Source: Chrysoperla carnea (Eukaryota; Arthropoda; Insecta; Neuroptera; Chrysopidae). From it: a stretch of DNA of 64,000 nucleotides. Of this stretch, positions 51,701 through 61,389 are shown one piece after another; the first letter of the stretch is position 1; the number at the start of each line of letters is the position of its first letter. The notes below the pieces were generated by a model. The model was not told the DNA's origin. It was given only the letters and a program-made list of their open reading frames with translations, and did no database searches. The stretch lies in NCBI RefSeq assembly GCF_905475395.1, contig NC_058339.1:80194520-80258519 (forward strand), in the 5' to 3' direction. The position numbers and the translations under genes are program-made.

Positions 51701-54700
51701 ACAAAGTATCTCAAAATCATGCTAAATAAAAGAACAAATTTTCTCCCTTTCGGACGGAAAGTGTTAACTTTCACCCCACTATGCTAAATGAAGTTACTGC
51801 TTCCCACCTCTGTCGAGCAGAAAATTCACACCACGGTAGCAATTAAAAAAAAATCCCAAAAGATCTCATGTTGTTACCCTTGGCTTCGCCCCGGGAGACA
51901 CTGAACATGGGATTTGAGACATTCTTTACGCGGGCAGTCGATACAACCCAACCAAACCTAACATTATAGGAATAGGGAAAGGCATTCAAGTTACACATAA
52001 TCTCACATGATGTAATTCAAAACAAATTAATTGGGATGCTATTTTTTTGAAATACCCGGTAATAAATAGGTATGTAACATATACACATAAAGGTAATTCA
52101 ACAATTAAAAATGTAACCGCGTCAAATATATTCTCACTACATTTTAAACGTATAGGAATGGTAGTTTGGTTTCGTGTTTGTTGTAAATTGGTGTATAATA
52201 ATTATATTTCATCGTTAAAAATCGTTTCCGCTATTCAAATAAAAAATGTATACATAAATTTAAAAAAAAAATCATTAATTTGTATTTTCTCATATTTTTG
52301 TGTGTAACGGCTTGCTTGTATCACGTATTCAGACAGAGAGCTTCTATACTCTCAAGAGAATATTCTCACTGTCAATAAAAATTATTTCAAATTTAATATT
52401 GAAACTCCCCCACTCGCAATTTTTGGTAAATATTCATAAAATAAAATTGATTTAATTTAGAGATATACTAGATACATTTTTATTCAAAAGTTTGAATTTG
52501 ATTCAAATATATTTTTATTAAATATATGACTATCTAGACGACCCGTACGAAATTTTCTCATACCTCTAAAGTATGCACTCGGTTATGAATCCCAAAGTAG
52601 GCACACAAGTTTTAAAATATAGGCAATTTTTTTACACAAATATGTTAAAAGTACCTAGAAAAAGTTTCAAAAATTTATTTAAATATATTGTTTGTCGATT
52701 CGAAAACGACAATTTTTCCAATATGTTCCAATTTTAACTTCACGTTTTTGTTAACAATTTGTGTGTTTTTCAAATGATTATTATTTAAGAATATCGAAGC
52801 CATGCTACCGTTTTAAATATAAATTGTTACTAGTTTTAAAATTTTATTATTAAATTTTAGGTCATATTTAATTTACTTTTATCCAAATCTTTGTGATTTT
52901 AAAATTGAAACTATTTTTGTGATTAAAATCAGTAACAATTCATGATAATCTAGTTTTTCGACTACCAAATTGTTTTGCCATAAATCGTTCTTCGTATTAA
53001 AATTTTCAAAGATTAATTATGCACTTATTCATCAAATAAATGGTTTTTTAAATAAATTTTGAGACATAATTACTTTCTTAACCGATTTTCATCAAAATAA
53101 GCTAGGATTATCAAACAAAAAAAGAAAACTCAAATTCAAATAATATTTATACATCATAAGGGTGTGATGTTCCGAAGCGATTCCAGGTAAAATCAAAGTA
53201 ATTTAGTCAGTAAATCCAACAACGGATTGAATTTTTTATTCCATTTTTAGGCGCCTCAATCGGTTTAGCTAGAACTAAGCCTCGGATAATTGTAAAAAAT
53301 TCACCAAAAAATTGTTTTTATTGTTTGATTTAAAAGAATCTTGCAGAATTCAGGTGCAAGCCATTTTGACGACTTTTGTCTCTGGTAGCATCTCAAATCC
53401 TACATGAATTTCTGTTTCAGATGGCTCGATGCCGGGAAGATTCAATTTTTGATGTTAAAAATTTTTAATAAAATGTTGCGGATATGCTTATTATAAGCAA
53501 ACGAAAAGTTTAATTAAAATTGCGGTAAAAAATAGAATTTAAAAAATATTAGCCCCAAATCAAACGAAAGTAAAGAATTGAAAAAAAGATCATCTTGAAA
53601 ATATACACAAATTGAAATATATATAGCAATAATATAATAATTAAAGCAAAAAAATTTAAGACTAAGAATGTTGACTTCCGGCAGACATATAAACACGCGA
53701 CAAACACGTGGCTAATGGTCGATCTCTATACGACTACGACCGGAAGTGTCTATACATGTAACAACAGCAGCACCCTAGAGACGACATTCAGTTACCAGAA
53801 ATAGAACTGAGCATTTCCGGCGCATACTTCTACATATAAATATATATATATTATATTATTTACGTTATTTGTTTTAAAATGTTTCATTTTAACTTTAAAA
53901 ACAATGTCAAATATAGAATTGGAAATTATATTTTGTATTTTTAAATGTGTAATAAGTATGCCATGTAAATAGTTCAGTTTAGTTCAAGCAAATTTTATAA
54001 TAAAGAAGTAAAAGAAGTTTTTTTCTTGGGAATTTTTCTAAACAGAATTTATTTTTTTGAAATATACTGAAAAAACACACGTTCAAATCACCTTTAAAAA
54101 AAACTAAATCGAAATCGGTTCATCCGTTTAAGGACTACGATGTCACAGACAGACACACACGTTAAACACGTATTTCTTTTGGCGCCGAGGGTTAATAATT
54201 ACCAAGAGCCTATATTTGTATAATACCTACATCAGTTTTACTCAGGACAATAACGCTTTTTTACGGGCGTTGTAGGCTTTGTAAGGGACGGAGAATCTAA
54301 GTCATGTAGTCTTCAAGTCTTCATTGGCGGCATTTAAGGGAGGAGTGAAATTATCCGGAAACTAGTCCTCTCTATAAACCTTCCAAATGGAGCCAGATCG
54401 CTGATAATCAGTATGTAGGTTAAGATAGTTTTATGAAAATAGTTTTTGAAGCTGCTCAACTTTTCACCCTACACGGTTAGAAATATATGGCGTTTACTAC
54501 AATGTTGATGTGGTAGAGACAATTACTATAGCATCTATGTTAGCATAAGTAAATTTTCAGTATTGAATAGTGCTATTCATCAGAAGAATTGGGGGTATTG
54601 CCAACCTGTATGGACCTAACTATTGCTAATGTAACTATTCCCTCACTACAGTACACAGTTTTGCGTTCACAACGATACTCACTTCGTAATATCAAAAAAA

Positions 54701-57700
54701 AAAAAAAATTTGAGGCTGTGTATTCTCTTCATTTTTTACCCTAAAACCAAATGCATTTTCCATGTGTATAAAACTTTTCTGGCTTTCAAAACTTCTTTCA
54801 ATTCAGCAAGAGGGTTGAAAATTTATCTAAGGAATTAGTTAATGTGACTTTTGGCACTTTCGACATTTCGGCCTGGTTCCAACTTCTTATGTAAATATTT
54901 CAATTGTCCAAAACGAAGTAAGGTCCCAACTGAATAATTGTATAAAAACATACTTATAATGTATCGACTACAACGACATATCTGCTATAGCGACCAATAT
55001 TCATTGGAATTTTAAGCAAATATATTGGTTATAACGACTTACGCATTAAAAACAAAACACCACCGTCCTACTATTTGGAACCCTGTAAACTTTATTCTTG
55101 CTAACTTTATTTTGGATCTTATAGTCTCAAATATTGATTATAGCGATCAATCGTCGAATTATTCAGCAATAACGACCGACATGTGTACATACAAACATAC
55201 TTTCACTTTAAAAAAGTGTACATATTGCTTAAATGGACCAAATTTGTTGGTCCCTTCAAAGTCGTTAAAACCGATTTTATTTGCTCACGAATTTTGTCTA
55301 CGAAATTATCGCTCGTATCGAATATTCTAAGATTTTTTTATGGAGTAAAGTATAGTCTGTACTTAAACTGTTTGGATATAAAAAAAGATTAAAATATATA
55401 ATAAAATATTTTTGATTTATGAATGATATATTGAATATTTTGAAGTAACCTACGCATGTTATTTACGTTTGATACGCACCTATAAGCTCTACCTAGATAG
55501 GTATTAAATAGCAAAGGTAACTACTATACATAACCCACTAAATAGGTAGTAGATAACAGTAGCGAATAAATAGCAACAGATAATATGAAAAATACCTATC
55601 AAACTATAGCATACCAATAACACCTACCAGCTACGAGTTACGAGCTATGTCCATGTTTCACACACATATTGGTATTGACTGGATAACAATAAATAATAAA
55701 ACAATACGATACGATAAATAGATACAAATAGGATGACAGTATACTTTAATTCATTTAAATTCAGCCACTATCTAGTAATTTTTCTGATGTTCAGGTTGGA
55801 ATATCAGAACAGAAATTATAAATTTAAATCAGTAAATAATAAAATTTAGATAGCATCTAATATAATTCGTAATCTGATTTATATAATCAAAAGCTGTATA
55901 CCCAGCCGCTTCGATGGAACTAAAAGTTAAGATTGGTAAAATCCACCTTGTTACTTCCTTCACCTCTCTTGTTCTCACTTATCCTCTTGCCACAACCCTC
56001 CAAAAAAGGATAGGATTGTTTAACACAGGTAAAATACATGTACAGTTTTCCATCATTTTTTTAAATGTAAAATAGTCATAATTCATTGAGTAGAACCGTT
56101 AGCGCCTTGAATTGTATTTTGCCATTTTTACAGAAATTTTTAATTTATGATTCAAAGTGATGCTCCTAGATGGCGTTTTTGAAATGCCAGGCTAAATTAG
56201 TTTTTTTATATAAATTATAGCACATGTGCTAGTCTGGTGAATGCCCTCTATTATTGTAGAGTTTTAATCAAATACATTCAGTAGTTTTAGCGTGAATGCG
56301 TCAAAAACATAGAAACAACCTTACTTTCACATTGATGATATAACATAATCGTCTTTTGACTATGCCCGTCTCGGTAGACGAAAATTTCCGTGAATTATTA
56401 TCTTTTTCATTTAGATATTTAACAAAATAATTCGTTAAACTATTTTAACGTAATGTACGAGATTTGATTTATAAAAGTAGAAGTTTTTTCATTTTTAAAT
56501 GCATAGAAGGTGGAGTAACATTATTGAAAATGATCGTGTCCATTCAACATTTGCTATTCACAATATGTTAAAATTCCAATTTTTAATTACTAATGAAGGA
56601 TTTAAAGTGTTTCAAAAAATTACAAACAAAAGTGAAATATATATGGACCGTAGATCTTTTTAAACCTAAGCAAATGAAAAATATTCATTGCTACAAGAAT
56701 ATATAAAAATAGAGTTTATTGAACGATTGATCTAATAATTTCTATAACATTGTCCGAAATCCTATATGAGAAGCTCTATATTTTGAAAACGTTATCTCGA
56801 AAACTACGATTCTCCTAGAGTTAACGGACTTTGATTTTTTTTTATCCTTTATTTTCCAAAAACAAAGCTAAATTTTGAATTTCTTGACATCTGACAAATA
56901 GTCAAAATCATTCAAGTTTGTTTGTGATTTAGACAAAAATCATGATCTCACAACTCAAGAAACATAAAAATTTATTTTATTATCGACTTATTTTTTACGT
57001 TTGGAAATAAAATCATATTTGTTAAAAAAGAATGCAATAAATTTTCAATTGTACATTATATTGGAAATGACGAAATGAAATATGAACGATATGAGTACTT
57101 TTACCAATTGAGTGTGCTATTACGAGTTATATACACTACAATGACGAATGCTCTTTCCGTACAATGACAAATACCTAATGATCATTCTAGTGAAGAACAT
57201 CGAGTCAAGAAATGGTATTTTTATTTTTAAAAATGACTCTTGGTTCACTTTTGTATACCCAAAGTGTACAAAATATGGTATCTACCTATATTCTAATAAA
57301 ATAATAATAGATAAAATTTCCTAATGAGTAAATTTGAAATTACATTATTTACACATTTTATGTTATCCTACAAAAGGTTTGAACGCTAATCAATTAGAAA
57401 TATAAAATTAATTTATTAATTATTAAAAAGCATTTGATTTTTTTTAATTCACGAATCAATTAATTCGAACAAATTTTATATCGTTTTGCTTCTGGGGAGT
57501 TTTTATATTCGAGTAAAATTTGTCTGCGGCAGTAGTTTATCTGCTTTTATGATGTTTATATTGTAGCTTTTGATTCTTAACATTCGAACATAAATATTTT
57601 CAGCGGTGTTTTATGAAGCAACCGTGCTCTTACATCCTTAATTAGTCGGGCACAACGTTTTTTTTTTAAATAGTATAATTCTGAAATTAACAATAGTTTT

Positions 57701-58066
57701 CTTGGTTCGGTTTCCCGCCAATGATTACTACTTCAAATTTCTACGAACTTGTTTTTAATGAACTATTTTTATAATTCTTATAAATTATTTCTTATGAAGA
57801 AAAATAATGACCCTTAAAATAGAGAATTTTTATATTAAGAAAACGTAACATGATTAAACACACGCACCATAAAAATTTCATGGTAAATAATTGAATAATT
57901 CTTTAATATTAAAAAAAAAAACTATATAATAAAGATTCAACACTTACTATCAGCGTTTAATATTCCTTCAACCAAATTCATGATGGCAGGTAAATCTTTC
58001 AAATAGGCGCCACCGTTGGCACTAAAGTCGCGCATCACCTGCAACAATACGCCGCCCACCATCGGT
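24711..58066 (-). CDS. PPP4R1: Protein phosphatase 4 regulatory subunit 1, 5' partial
   Basis: Ten exons in transcript order: 58066-57948, 36983-36838, 36408-36238, 34559-34389, 34098-33812, 32498-30901, 28800-28379, 26565-26344, 26280-26001, 24823-24711. All are GT-AG with matching phases, giving 1175 visible codons to the TAA. Residues 1-298 are HEAT-type repeats (KTDLIEQIPQLA, VRKTSQATLL, SVRKMCAASIGEFCAVVG, DIWGVRKYCAEV, WVRISAFQNLGPFISTFANP). Residues 299-830 come from one 1.6-kb exon: Asn/Ser-rich, disordered, with a tandem SILREFF motif and a conserved FW...PLDMD block. Residues 831-1175 are HEAT again (YTSMTDP, VALTLGKDHW, QWKVRRAVAGSLHEVA, NWRYRCELANQL, DVRQAAS). The layout equals human PPP4R1 (950 residues), a scaffold for the PP4 catalytic subunit; the insect linker is longer. 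The exon at 58066 begins inside a codon, so the N-terminus lies further upstream, most likely beyond 64000. Exon 34560-36237 intron hosts microRNAs. Confidence 0.93.
25492..25902. repeat. Tandem array, about 4 copies of a 104-bp unit
   Basis: The phrase 'aaacctagct' starts at 25517, 25621, 25725 and 25830, giving periods of 104, 104 and 105 bp. Each unit carries 'taaaacgacgttttctaaaa', 'gatcgattttt', 'ccccctgcatactaaattt' and 'aaaatcgttgcagccgtttt'. Copies differ by scattered substitutions. The array sits in the last PPP4R1 intron. Confidence 0.9.
26951..27091 (+). repeat. Family D copy 1, near-identical to 43141-43282
   Basis: About 141 bp starting 'tatgttcgaactcagggtaa' and ending 'taagcttcgatagggccaaa' differ from the copy at 43141-43282 by only about two substitutions and one inserted base. 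Upstream flanks are loosely similar in both places ('attcaaggaa', 'gatgat'). Both lie in PPP4R1 introns, in the same orientation. Confidence 0.9.
27412..27815 (-). repeat. Family B copy (inverted), partial
   Basis: The stretch 'agtttagtcccaagtttgta' onward, with 'ggtgttcatagaatcatcta', 'gaggtcgagttcgtaaatga' and 'aacatttttttgtaaacatc', is the reverse complement of three copies at 50690-51175, 59785-60335 and 61390-61980. The end carrying the 'aattgactgagttaattg' palindrome is missing here. Confidence 0.85.
28868..28935. repeat. Family E copy 1, upstream of PPP4R1 exon at 28800
   Basis: A 68-bp block 'taatcatagtctgccttata...' matches 36488-36555 with about four differences. On the minus (gene) strand it lies about 68 bases upstream of the 3' splice site of exon 28800-28379. 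Confidence 0.85.
28974..29727 (+). mobile_element. Tc1/mariner-type (DUF4817-linked) transposon relic, copy 1
   Basis: The ends form terminal inverted repeats: left 'gaatctttcaacaagaggta' (28974-28993), right 'taccttcttgttgaaagact' (29707-29726). The plus strand encodes, in broken frames, a short R-x-x-x-NIAAVDESVAENPG block, then DEAHFHL (29411-29431 region), N-x-QNFRIWG-like residues and a decayed QxDGA motif. This order is that of DDE transposases found with DUF4817 helix-turn-helix domains in many arthropods. Stops and frameshifts are numerous. It lies in the PPP4R1 intron 28801-30900. Confidence 0.75.
32624..33175 (+). mobile_element. Same transposon family, internally deleted copy 2
   Basis: Terminal inverted repeats: left 'gggtctttcacaagaggtgt' (32624-32643), right 'gatacctcttgttcagagac' (33154-33173), matching those of the copy at 28974-29727. 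Inside, the 5' coding part is preserved (residues around RSTENIASEAESVS), but the DEAHFHL part is gone. It lies in PPP4R1 intron 32499-33811. Confidence 0.75.
34668..34738 (-). ncRNA. mir-2: miR-2 precursor hairpin (3p mature), fifth in the miR-2/13 series
   Basis: The mature 3p arm is the reverse complement of 34672-34694 (23 nt), starting UAUCACAGCC and continuing AGCUUUGAUGAGC, identical to the insect miR-2a form. The 5p arm is at about 34711-34733 (minus strand 'tcatcaactggatgtgaaat') and pairs with it. The loop is about 16 nt. The seed AUCACAG defines the miR-2/13 family, which in Drosophila targets pro-apoptotic messages and in cockroach Kr-h1. Confidence 0.95.
34809..34876 (-). ncRNA. 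mir-2: miR-2 precursor hairpin, fourth in the series
   Basis: The mature 3p arm, reverse complement of 34813-34835, is identical over all 23 nt to those at 34672-34694 and 35199-35221. The 5p arm is at about 34848-34870. The outer stem 'ttatcgctcatcaa' pairs with 'ttgatgagagataa'. The loop is only about 12 nt. Confidence 0.95.
34945..35016 (-). ncRNA. mir-13: miR-13b-type precursor hairpin, third in the series
   Basis: The mature 3p arm is the reverse complement of 34948-34970, reading UAUCACAGCCAUUUUGACGA then GUU, the miR-13b form. The 5p arm at about 34986-35009 reads 'tcgacaaaatggttgtgaaa' on the minus strand and pairs through the whole mature length. It has the same AUCACAG seed as its neighbours. 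Confidence 0.95.
35066..35137 (-). ncRNA. miR-13a/miR-2-like precursor hairpin, second in the series
   Basis: The mature 3p arm is the reverse complement of 35070-35092, reading UAUCACAGCCACUUUGAUGA then GCU. It has the family seed but 'CCACUUUG' in the centre, between miR-2 and miR-13; databases use both names for such forms, so I leave the symbol empty. The 5p arm is at about 35109-35132. The outer stem 'tcaagctcatcaa' pairs with 'ttgatgaattga'. Confidence 0.93.
35190..35269 (-). ncRNA. mir-2: miR-2 precursor hairpin, first in the miR-2/13 series
   Basis: The mature 3p arm, reverse complement of 35199-35221, is the same 23-nt miR-2 as in two downstream hairpins. Its 5p arm (about 35235-35260, minus strand 'gcatctaacctggttgttgt') differs strongly from the other passenger arms, which share 'gtgaaat'. 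The outer stem 'ttgtg/cacaa' extends the fold. Confidence 0.93.
35330..35500 (+). repeat. Family A repeat with (TG)n, between miR-71 and miR-2
   Basis: The copy starts 'ccccgaaccaaaaa', continues 'ataagtttgacctatgtgtg', a TG run at 35375-35392, then 'catcgtagct' and 'gaactgattttggtttttt'. The same order occurs at about 12822, 38555, 42360 and 44262 (plus) and 54085 (minus). It lies inside the microRNA intron. Confidence 0.75.
36086..36160 (-). ncRNA. mir-71: miR-71 precursor hairpin
   Basis: The 5p mature is the reverse complement of 36131-36154: UGAAAGACAUGGGUAGUGAG then AUGU, the canonical invertebrate miR-71. The 3p arm is the reverse complement of 36091-36112: UCUCACUACCUUGUCUUUCA then UG. 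The arms pair almost perfectly around an 18-nt loop. It lies about 820 bp upstream, in transcript direction, of the first miR-2 hairpin, which is the known miR-71~2~13 gene order of invertebrates. The splice acceptor of the host intron is far downstream; the donor is only about 80 bases away (exon end at 36238). Confidence 0.97.
36488..36555. repeat. Family E copy 2, upstream of PPP4R1 exon at 36408
   Basis: This is the partner of 28868-28935 with about four differences in 68 bp. On the gene strand it lies about 80 bases upstream of the 3' splice site of exon 36408-36238. It contains the palindrome 'atgatataatcat'. Confidence 0.85.
38555..38720 (+). repeat. Family A repeat copy
   Basis: It reads 'ccccgaaccaaaaaaggga', 'aagtttgaccgctatgtgtg', 'tctgtctgtctatgacattg', 'gcctaaacggattaaccgat' and 'gtttcgtttgaaaggtaatt'. 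It is the best-preserved copy in the window and serves as the reference for the family. No coding capacity. Confidence 0.75.
39195..39450. other. Less AT-rich island in the large intron
   Basis: The stretch 'gtgtagcgtcgtgtcgctca', 'ggttcgctctcatcctcgac' is visibly richer in G+C and CpG than its flanks. There is no open frame or transposon motif that I recognise. It may be an enhancer or an alternative first exon of PPP4R1; this is inference. Confidence 0.3.
41820..42160. other. CpG-rich island with GCGGCGCGGCGCGG
   Basis: The block has 'acgcggcgcggcgcggatac' (about 41841-41860), followed by pyrimidine/purine-mixed sequence with many CpG and GTA steps up to about 42150. It is unlike the AT-rich neighbours. 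No coding pattern is seen. A regulatory region is possible. Confidence 0.3.
42355..42470 (+). repeat. Family A repeat copy (diverged)
   Basis: Recognised by 'ggctgtctgtgac', 'cacgcctaaacagctgaacc' and 'aattttgatcaatttcggtt'. It is shorter than the copy at 38555. Confidence 0.55.
43141..43282 (+). repeat. Family D copy 2
   Basis: Near-identical partner of 26951-27091, about 16 kb away and in the same orientation. Shared words include 'ttaactaactaaccagtgac' and 'gatatgggcctcattttgac'. Such high identity amid decayed repeats suggests recent copying or gene conversion. Confidence 0.9.
44262..44430 (+). repeat. Family A repeat copy
   Basis: Recognised by 'gtgttataagtatgtgtgtc', 'tgcctgcctgatg', 'tttgatttttt' and 'gtttcgtttgaaaggtaatt', then 'cttagctatgtt' as in the copy at 12822. 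Confidence 0.65.
45210..45540. other. Less AT-rich island with an antisense open frame
   Basis: The block includes 'accaagaccaagaagaccaa', 'gtgaggcaccgccattctga' and a 105-codon minus-strand open frame (45428-45111). The frame shows no family motif and does not match the missing PPP4R1 N-terminus. It may be a regulatory region or an unrecognised untranslated exon. Confidence 0.3.
46360..46650 (-). repeat. Family F repeat (inverted copy)
   Basis: On the plus strand it reads 'gggatagcatacaggaaact', 'gtgcatttttctcaagaagg' and 'cttgaataatttacacagta', the reverse complement of words at 5890-6310 and 49555-49870. Confidence 0.7.
48265..48370 (+). repeat. Dispersed repeat, inverted partner of 690-800
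   Basis: It contains 'atacgttaatgatgcgttat' then 'cacacgt', then 'tttgtcatggctta' and 'attaaaaaagttact', the same word order as on the minus strand at 690-800. Confidence 0.45.
49555..49870 (+). repeat. Family F repeat
   Basis: It carries 'aatcaagccttcttgagaaa', 'ctgtatgctatcccatagaa', 'ttgatcctttgctcaatgaa' and 'accaggataaagagtagtct', in the same order as in NAE1 intron 7. Confidence 0.7.
50690..51175 (+). repeat. Family B repeat, about 480 bp
   Basis: It begins near 'acaattgactgagttaattg', passes 'ctcatttacgaactcgacct' and 'ggaaatggactaattaggta', and ends with 'cttgggactaaatttagtat' and a small palindrome 'taccttggtatattccatat'. The copies at 59785 and 61390 have the same ends. It is non-coding and behaves like a MITE or Helitron-like element. 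Confidence 0.85.
53660..53810. promoter_or_regulatory. Candidate regulatory island with ETS-like sites and an E-box
   Basis: CTTCCGG (53675-53681) and its inverse CCGGAAG (53740-53746) flank a CACGTG palindrome (53705-53710), in a CpG-bearing stretch within very AT-rich DNA. These cores match ETS-type and bHLH E-box sites. The stretch lies 4.1 kb downstream of the first visible PPP4R1 exon. Regulatory role is inference. Confidence 0.3.
54085..54200 (-). repeat. Family A repeat (inverted copy)
   Basis: It reads 'gaaatcggttcatccgttta', 'gactacgatgtcacagacag' and 'acacacacgtta' on the plus strand, the reverse complement of the family A core. Confidence 0.65.
54920..55290. repeat. Family C (pogo/Tc1-like, non-coding) repeat
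   Basis: 'aaggtcccaactgaat', 'tgctatagcgaccaatattc', 'attggttataacgacttacg', 'attatagcgatcaat' and 'gtgtacatacaaacatactt' occur in this order; the same series is found at 58555-59145. The ends carry 'acgac' and 'gtcgt' words in opposite orientation. The 101-codon open frame here (55025-55330) is a by-product. Confidence 0.6.
56165..56370 (+). repeat. SINE-like or RTE 3'-tail fragment
   Basis: 'ttatagcacatgtgctagtc', 'gtgaatgccctctattattg', 'ttttaatcaaatacattcag' and 'tagttttagcgtgaatgcgt' form the layout of the common insect repeat tail in which 'ttcagtagtttttgcgtgaa' precedes an AT-rich end. It is related to the tail in NAE1 intron 7 near 6230. Confidence 0.5.
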
Positions 58067-58554
58067 CTGTAAACAAATAAAAAATACAATTAATTTATAT
58101 AAAAAAATTTTTTTTGGTTAAATTCGATACATTTAATTAACAAAAAAAAGAAGTGTGAAATGTATAAAATTTTTTAATATTTTATGGTTCAGTTTCTGAA
58201 CAAAATTTATAAATATTTACTCAGGAATAAAAAATTTTTCTTTAAAAAATTTTATCATAAATTGCAAAAAATTTTTAGCATTTTTACAATTTATTTTAAA
58301 TTCCCGAAAAAGGGTGTATGTTAATCACTCTATCAATTCTAAAAACCATTTTTCTCGTTTGTATATTACATTTTGATAGCTCCATTTTCTAAGTGTTCAC
58401 TTTTTTATGTCTCTATAGAAAAAGCGCTTCGAATTCGTTTCATGAAACACTTTACGAATTAGCAACAAAATTCAGATGATATGAAAAACTGTATTATTGC
58501 ACAAATGTGTCATAATACTAAGCGTTTGATATGGTCAAATTAACCAGACTTTTG

Positions 58555-59145
58555 TAAGGTCCCGGCTGAATCCTTATAACCACATATCGGCTATAGCGAC
58601 CAATATTCATTGAAATTATAAAGAAATATATCGGCTATAGCGACTAACGTATTTAAAAACTTCATCGTAATACTATTGTGGACCCTATTAACTTACCCAT
58701 ACTTATAACAGTTACCCATCTGCATTCTCTGGGCAATTTCAACTTCAGATTGGAAACAAAGGCTACCGCGTTAAAGCCTTTACTTTTTCCTACTTTAGTT
58801 CATAATTTCAAGGGTTTTAATTTGTTGATGGAATTCTTAATTTTTTTTTAAAATAAAATACGGCTTATGTTACTGGCTGATATAATGTAGCTTTATATTT
58901 GGTACAAAATTTTAAAATCGTCCCAGTATTTGAGTTTATCCATTACAAACAAAATTAAAATCACATCTTTCCTCTTTATATACATTAATTAGTATAGATA
59001 TATCGATTAAAGAGATAAATCGTCATGGAATTAATCAGAAATAACGAACGTCAGTGTACATACACAAACTTTTACTTTAATTTAAACATGTACACATCGC
59101 TTATAACGACGTTTGTTTGGTTTCTTCAATATCGTTATAATCAAT
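58555..59145. repeat. Family C repeat, longer copy
   Basis: It shares with 54920-55290 the words 'cggctatagcgaccaatatt', 'cggctatagcgactaacgta', 'gaccctattaactt' and 'gtgtacatacacaaactttt', and ends 'cgcttataacgacg'. It is about 220 bp longer owing to extra sequence in the middle (about 58700-58960). Confidence 0.6.
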
Positions 59146-59784
59146 TTTGAATCTAATTGCAATTTGTATCATAATAGATGGATTTTAAAATTACCGCATT
59201 TATATAAATTTGTATGACTTGTTCATTAACACGTTCGAATAGTTTCCGGCTAGTATCCGAATTAGTCCTTCATCCTTCATAAATTTTAGGGTTACATTCA
59301 CTAATGATTTAAAAACTGAAATTCCATTAAAAAAAAAGTGGACATTAAACTTACAGAATGTTTCAAAATTATATTTATCACTTAAGCAGGTTTTCAAATA
59401 TACTTTAATTGTAGATCGAAGATGTGACATTATATGTTTGTCAAAACACTTCAATATAGAATTTACATGTTAAAAACGTTAACATCAACAGTTAAATCTA
59501 AAAATTTAACACTGGTAAGGCTATTAAAGAAAATTACCTGCTTATAAAGCTTATAAGAATTCATATACACGATTTAAAGATGATCCTAAGAAAACGTGAT
59601 TTTCTCGAAACGTTCTTAATATTATTTCCATTTTTATGTAGTTTCGGGCGAAATAAAACAAAGCTTTACATATAGATTGTGAACCTTTTACTAAAATTCG
59701 ATTCAATTTCAAGGATTGACAACTTATATGCCATTTTTCAATCGCGTTTTTTGTATTGATATTAATGGGGAACATATAATAAAT

Positions 59785-60335
59785 GAAAACAAGTAAAAAC
59801 AAACAATTGACTGAGTTAATTGTTGAAATACCATGCATAAATAGTGTTGATTACTCTATCACATTGCACATACATATACAATTTATATAATACCATACTA
59901 TACAATTTACGCCTAATTTGCGCCCTCACGGGTAAACAATGATGTTTACAAAAAAATGTTTCAAACAAAAGTTGTTTATATTTTGATAAGAAACATTTTT
60001 TACATTTAAACTTTTGTTCTATCTCTAACGGTTTATAAGAAGGGGCCTACGGACCCATAGGTCAAGACCCAATTGACCAATGTTGCTCATTTACGAACTC
60101 GACCTCACTTTTTACGTCCTGAGTACACTGTTCAGCTTGATATCTTTTTTCGCTTTTGAGTTATCGTGTCCACAGACGGGCGGGCGGACGGGCATCCGGA
60201 AATGGACTAATTAGATGATTCTATGAACACCTACACCAAAATTTTTTTCGTAGCATCAATATTTTTAAGCGTTACAAACTTGGGACTAAACTTAATATAC
60301 TATGTATATTTCATATATACATGGTATAATTATTG
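59785..60335 (+). repeat. Family B repeat, longest copy
   Basis: It starts 'aaacaaacaattgactgagt' and ends 'tatttcatatatacatggta'. The interior contains 'ggcctacggacccataggtc', missing from the 50690 copy, and 'gggcgggcggacgggcatcc'. Confidence 0.85.
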
Positions 60336-61389
60336 GAGTAGGCTAGTATTAACCAACCCATTTTTCGAATTAAATACTTCGGCACATAAATAATTAACAT
60401 GATTTTTTAAACATCCTGTATATTAATCTTAATTGATTTTTAATAACATTTAACGCATTCTATATTAAAAACAGTCCAACAACTAACTCTCTGTTATAAA
60501 GATTTAAGCCCAAAAGGTATTTCTGTTCTTTCTTTCAAAAAAATAAATATTTTAAAAATGATTTCAATAAAAGTATACTGAGAACTAAAAAAGAGAATTA
60601 GTTGAGGGCAGATTTTTGTTTCCTTTTTATAAATTTAATCTCTTTTCTATATAATTAAAAAAGAAATCCTTTTGAAATGTTAACTTAACTACCTGCGAAG
60701 AGCATACCGCTAACAGCATATTAAGCCAATAGCAACAACAAATCATTTTTACAAAGAAATTACCTTTCTCACATAACATGAACAAATCATTACTTCTCAA
60801 TTACAAGAATTCTTCTTCTATACAATGTGCGTCATTTGTTTAAGATTATGGCGCGAAAATATATATTTTTTTCTTTACAATATATTTCGTTGGGTTTTAA
60901 ATATTGTAAAAATCTAATTTAATTATCTGTATTAGCATGTATTTCAAATATTGCCGCCTTTTTTTCTTAGGTTCATCAACAATGATAACTAGAAAGTTTT
61001 GAAGCTCTTTCATTTTATATGCAAAATTTTTGTTCTAAAACAGCTTTTTTACGACATCTTGAATTAATAATAATAAAACATAATAAGGATACCGCAAGTG
61101 GGTCCTAGGTATGTAGACCAAGCAGTCTTGTGTACCCTCCTTGAGAACAACCTATCACCCGAAGACGAGAGGTCTTCGGATATATATTAACTTCAGATGA
61201 AGATATAGGGTCAGACTGATATCATTCGACTGGCATATTTAGACTACAGAATGTTCCAATACATACAATTACTACATTCTTTAATTTTTTTCTTGGATAT
61301 ACAAAAATTTCAAGAATGCATTTAAATTTACATCGCAATGCCCACGTGTATCAACTTTATTTACGCTCTTTTTAACCTCACAAACGAAT

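Larger units (their letters stand above)
36984..57947 (-). other. 21-kb PPP4R1 intron
   Basis: This intron joins the exon ending at 57948 (A split from its codon, donor GTAAGT) to the exon starting at 36983 (acceptor TTTCAG). The phase and the protein match (ILNAD-T-TLVKTDLIEQ) leave no room for a missing exon. No protein gene is seen inside. It holds family A, B, C, D and F repeats and four stretches that are less AT-rich (about 39195-39450, 41820-42150, 45210-45540, 53660-53810), listed separately. Confidence 0.85.
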
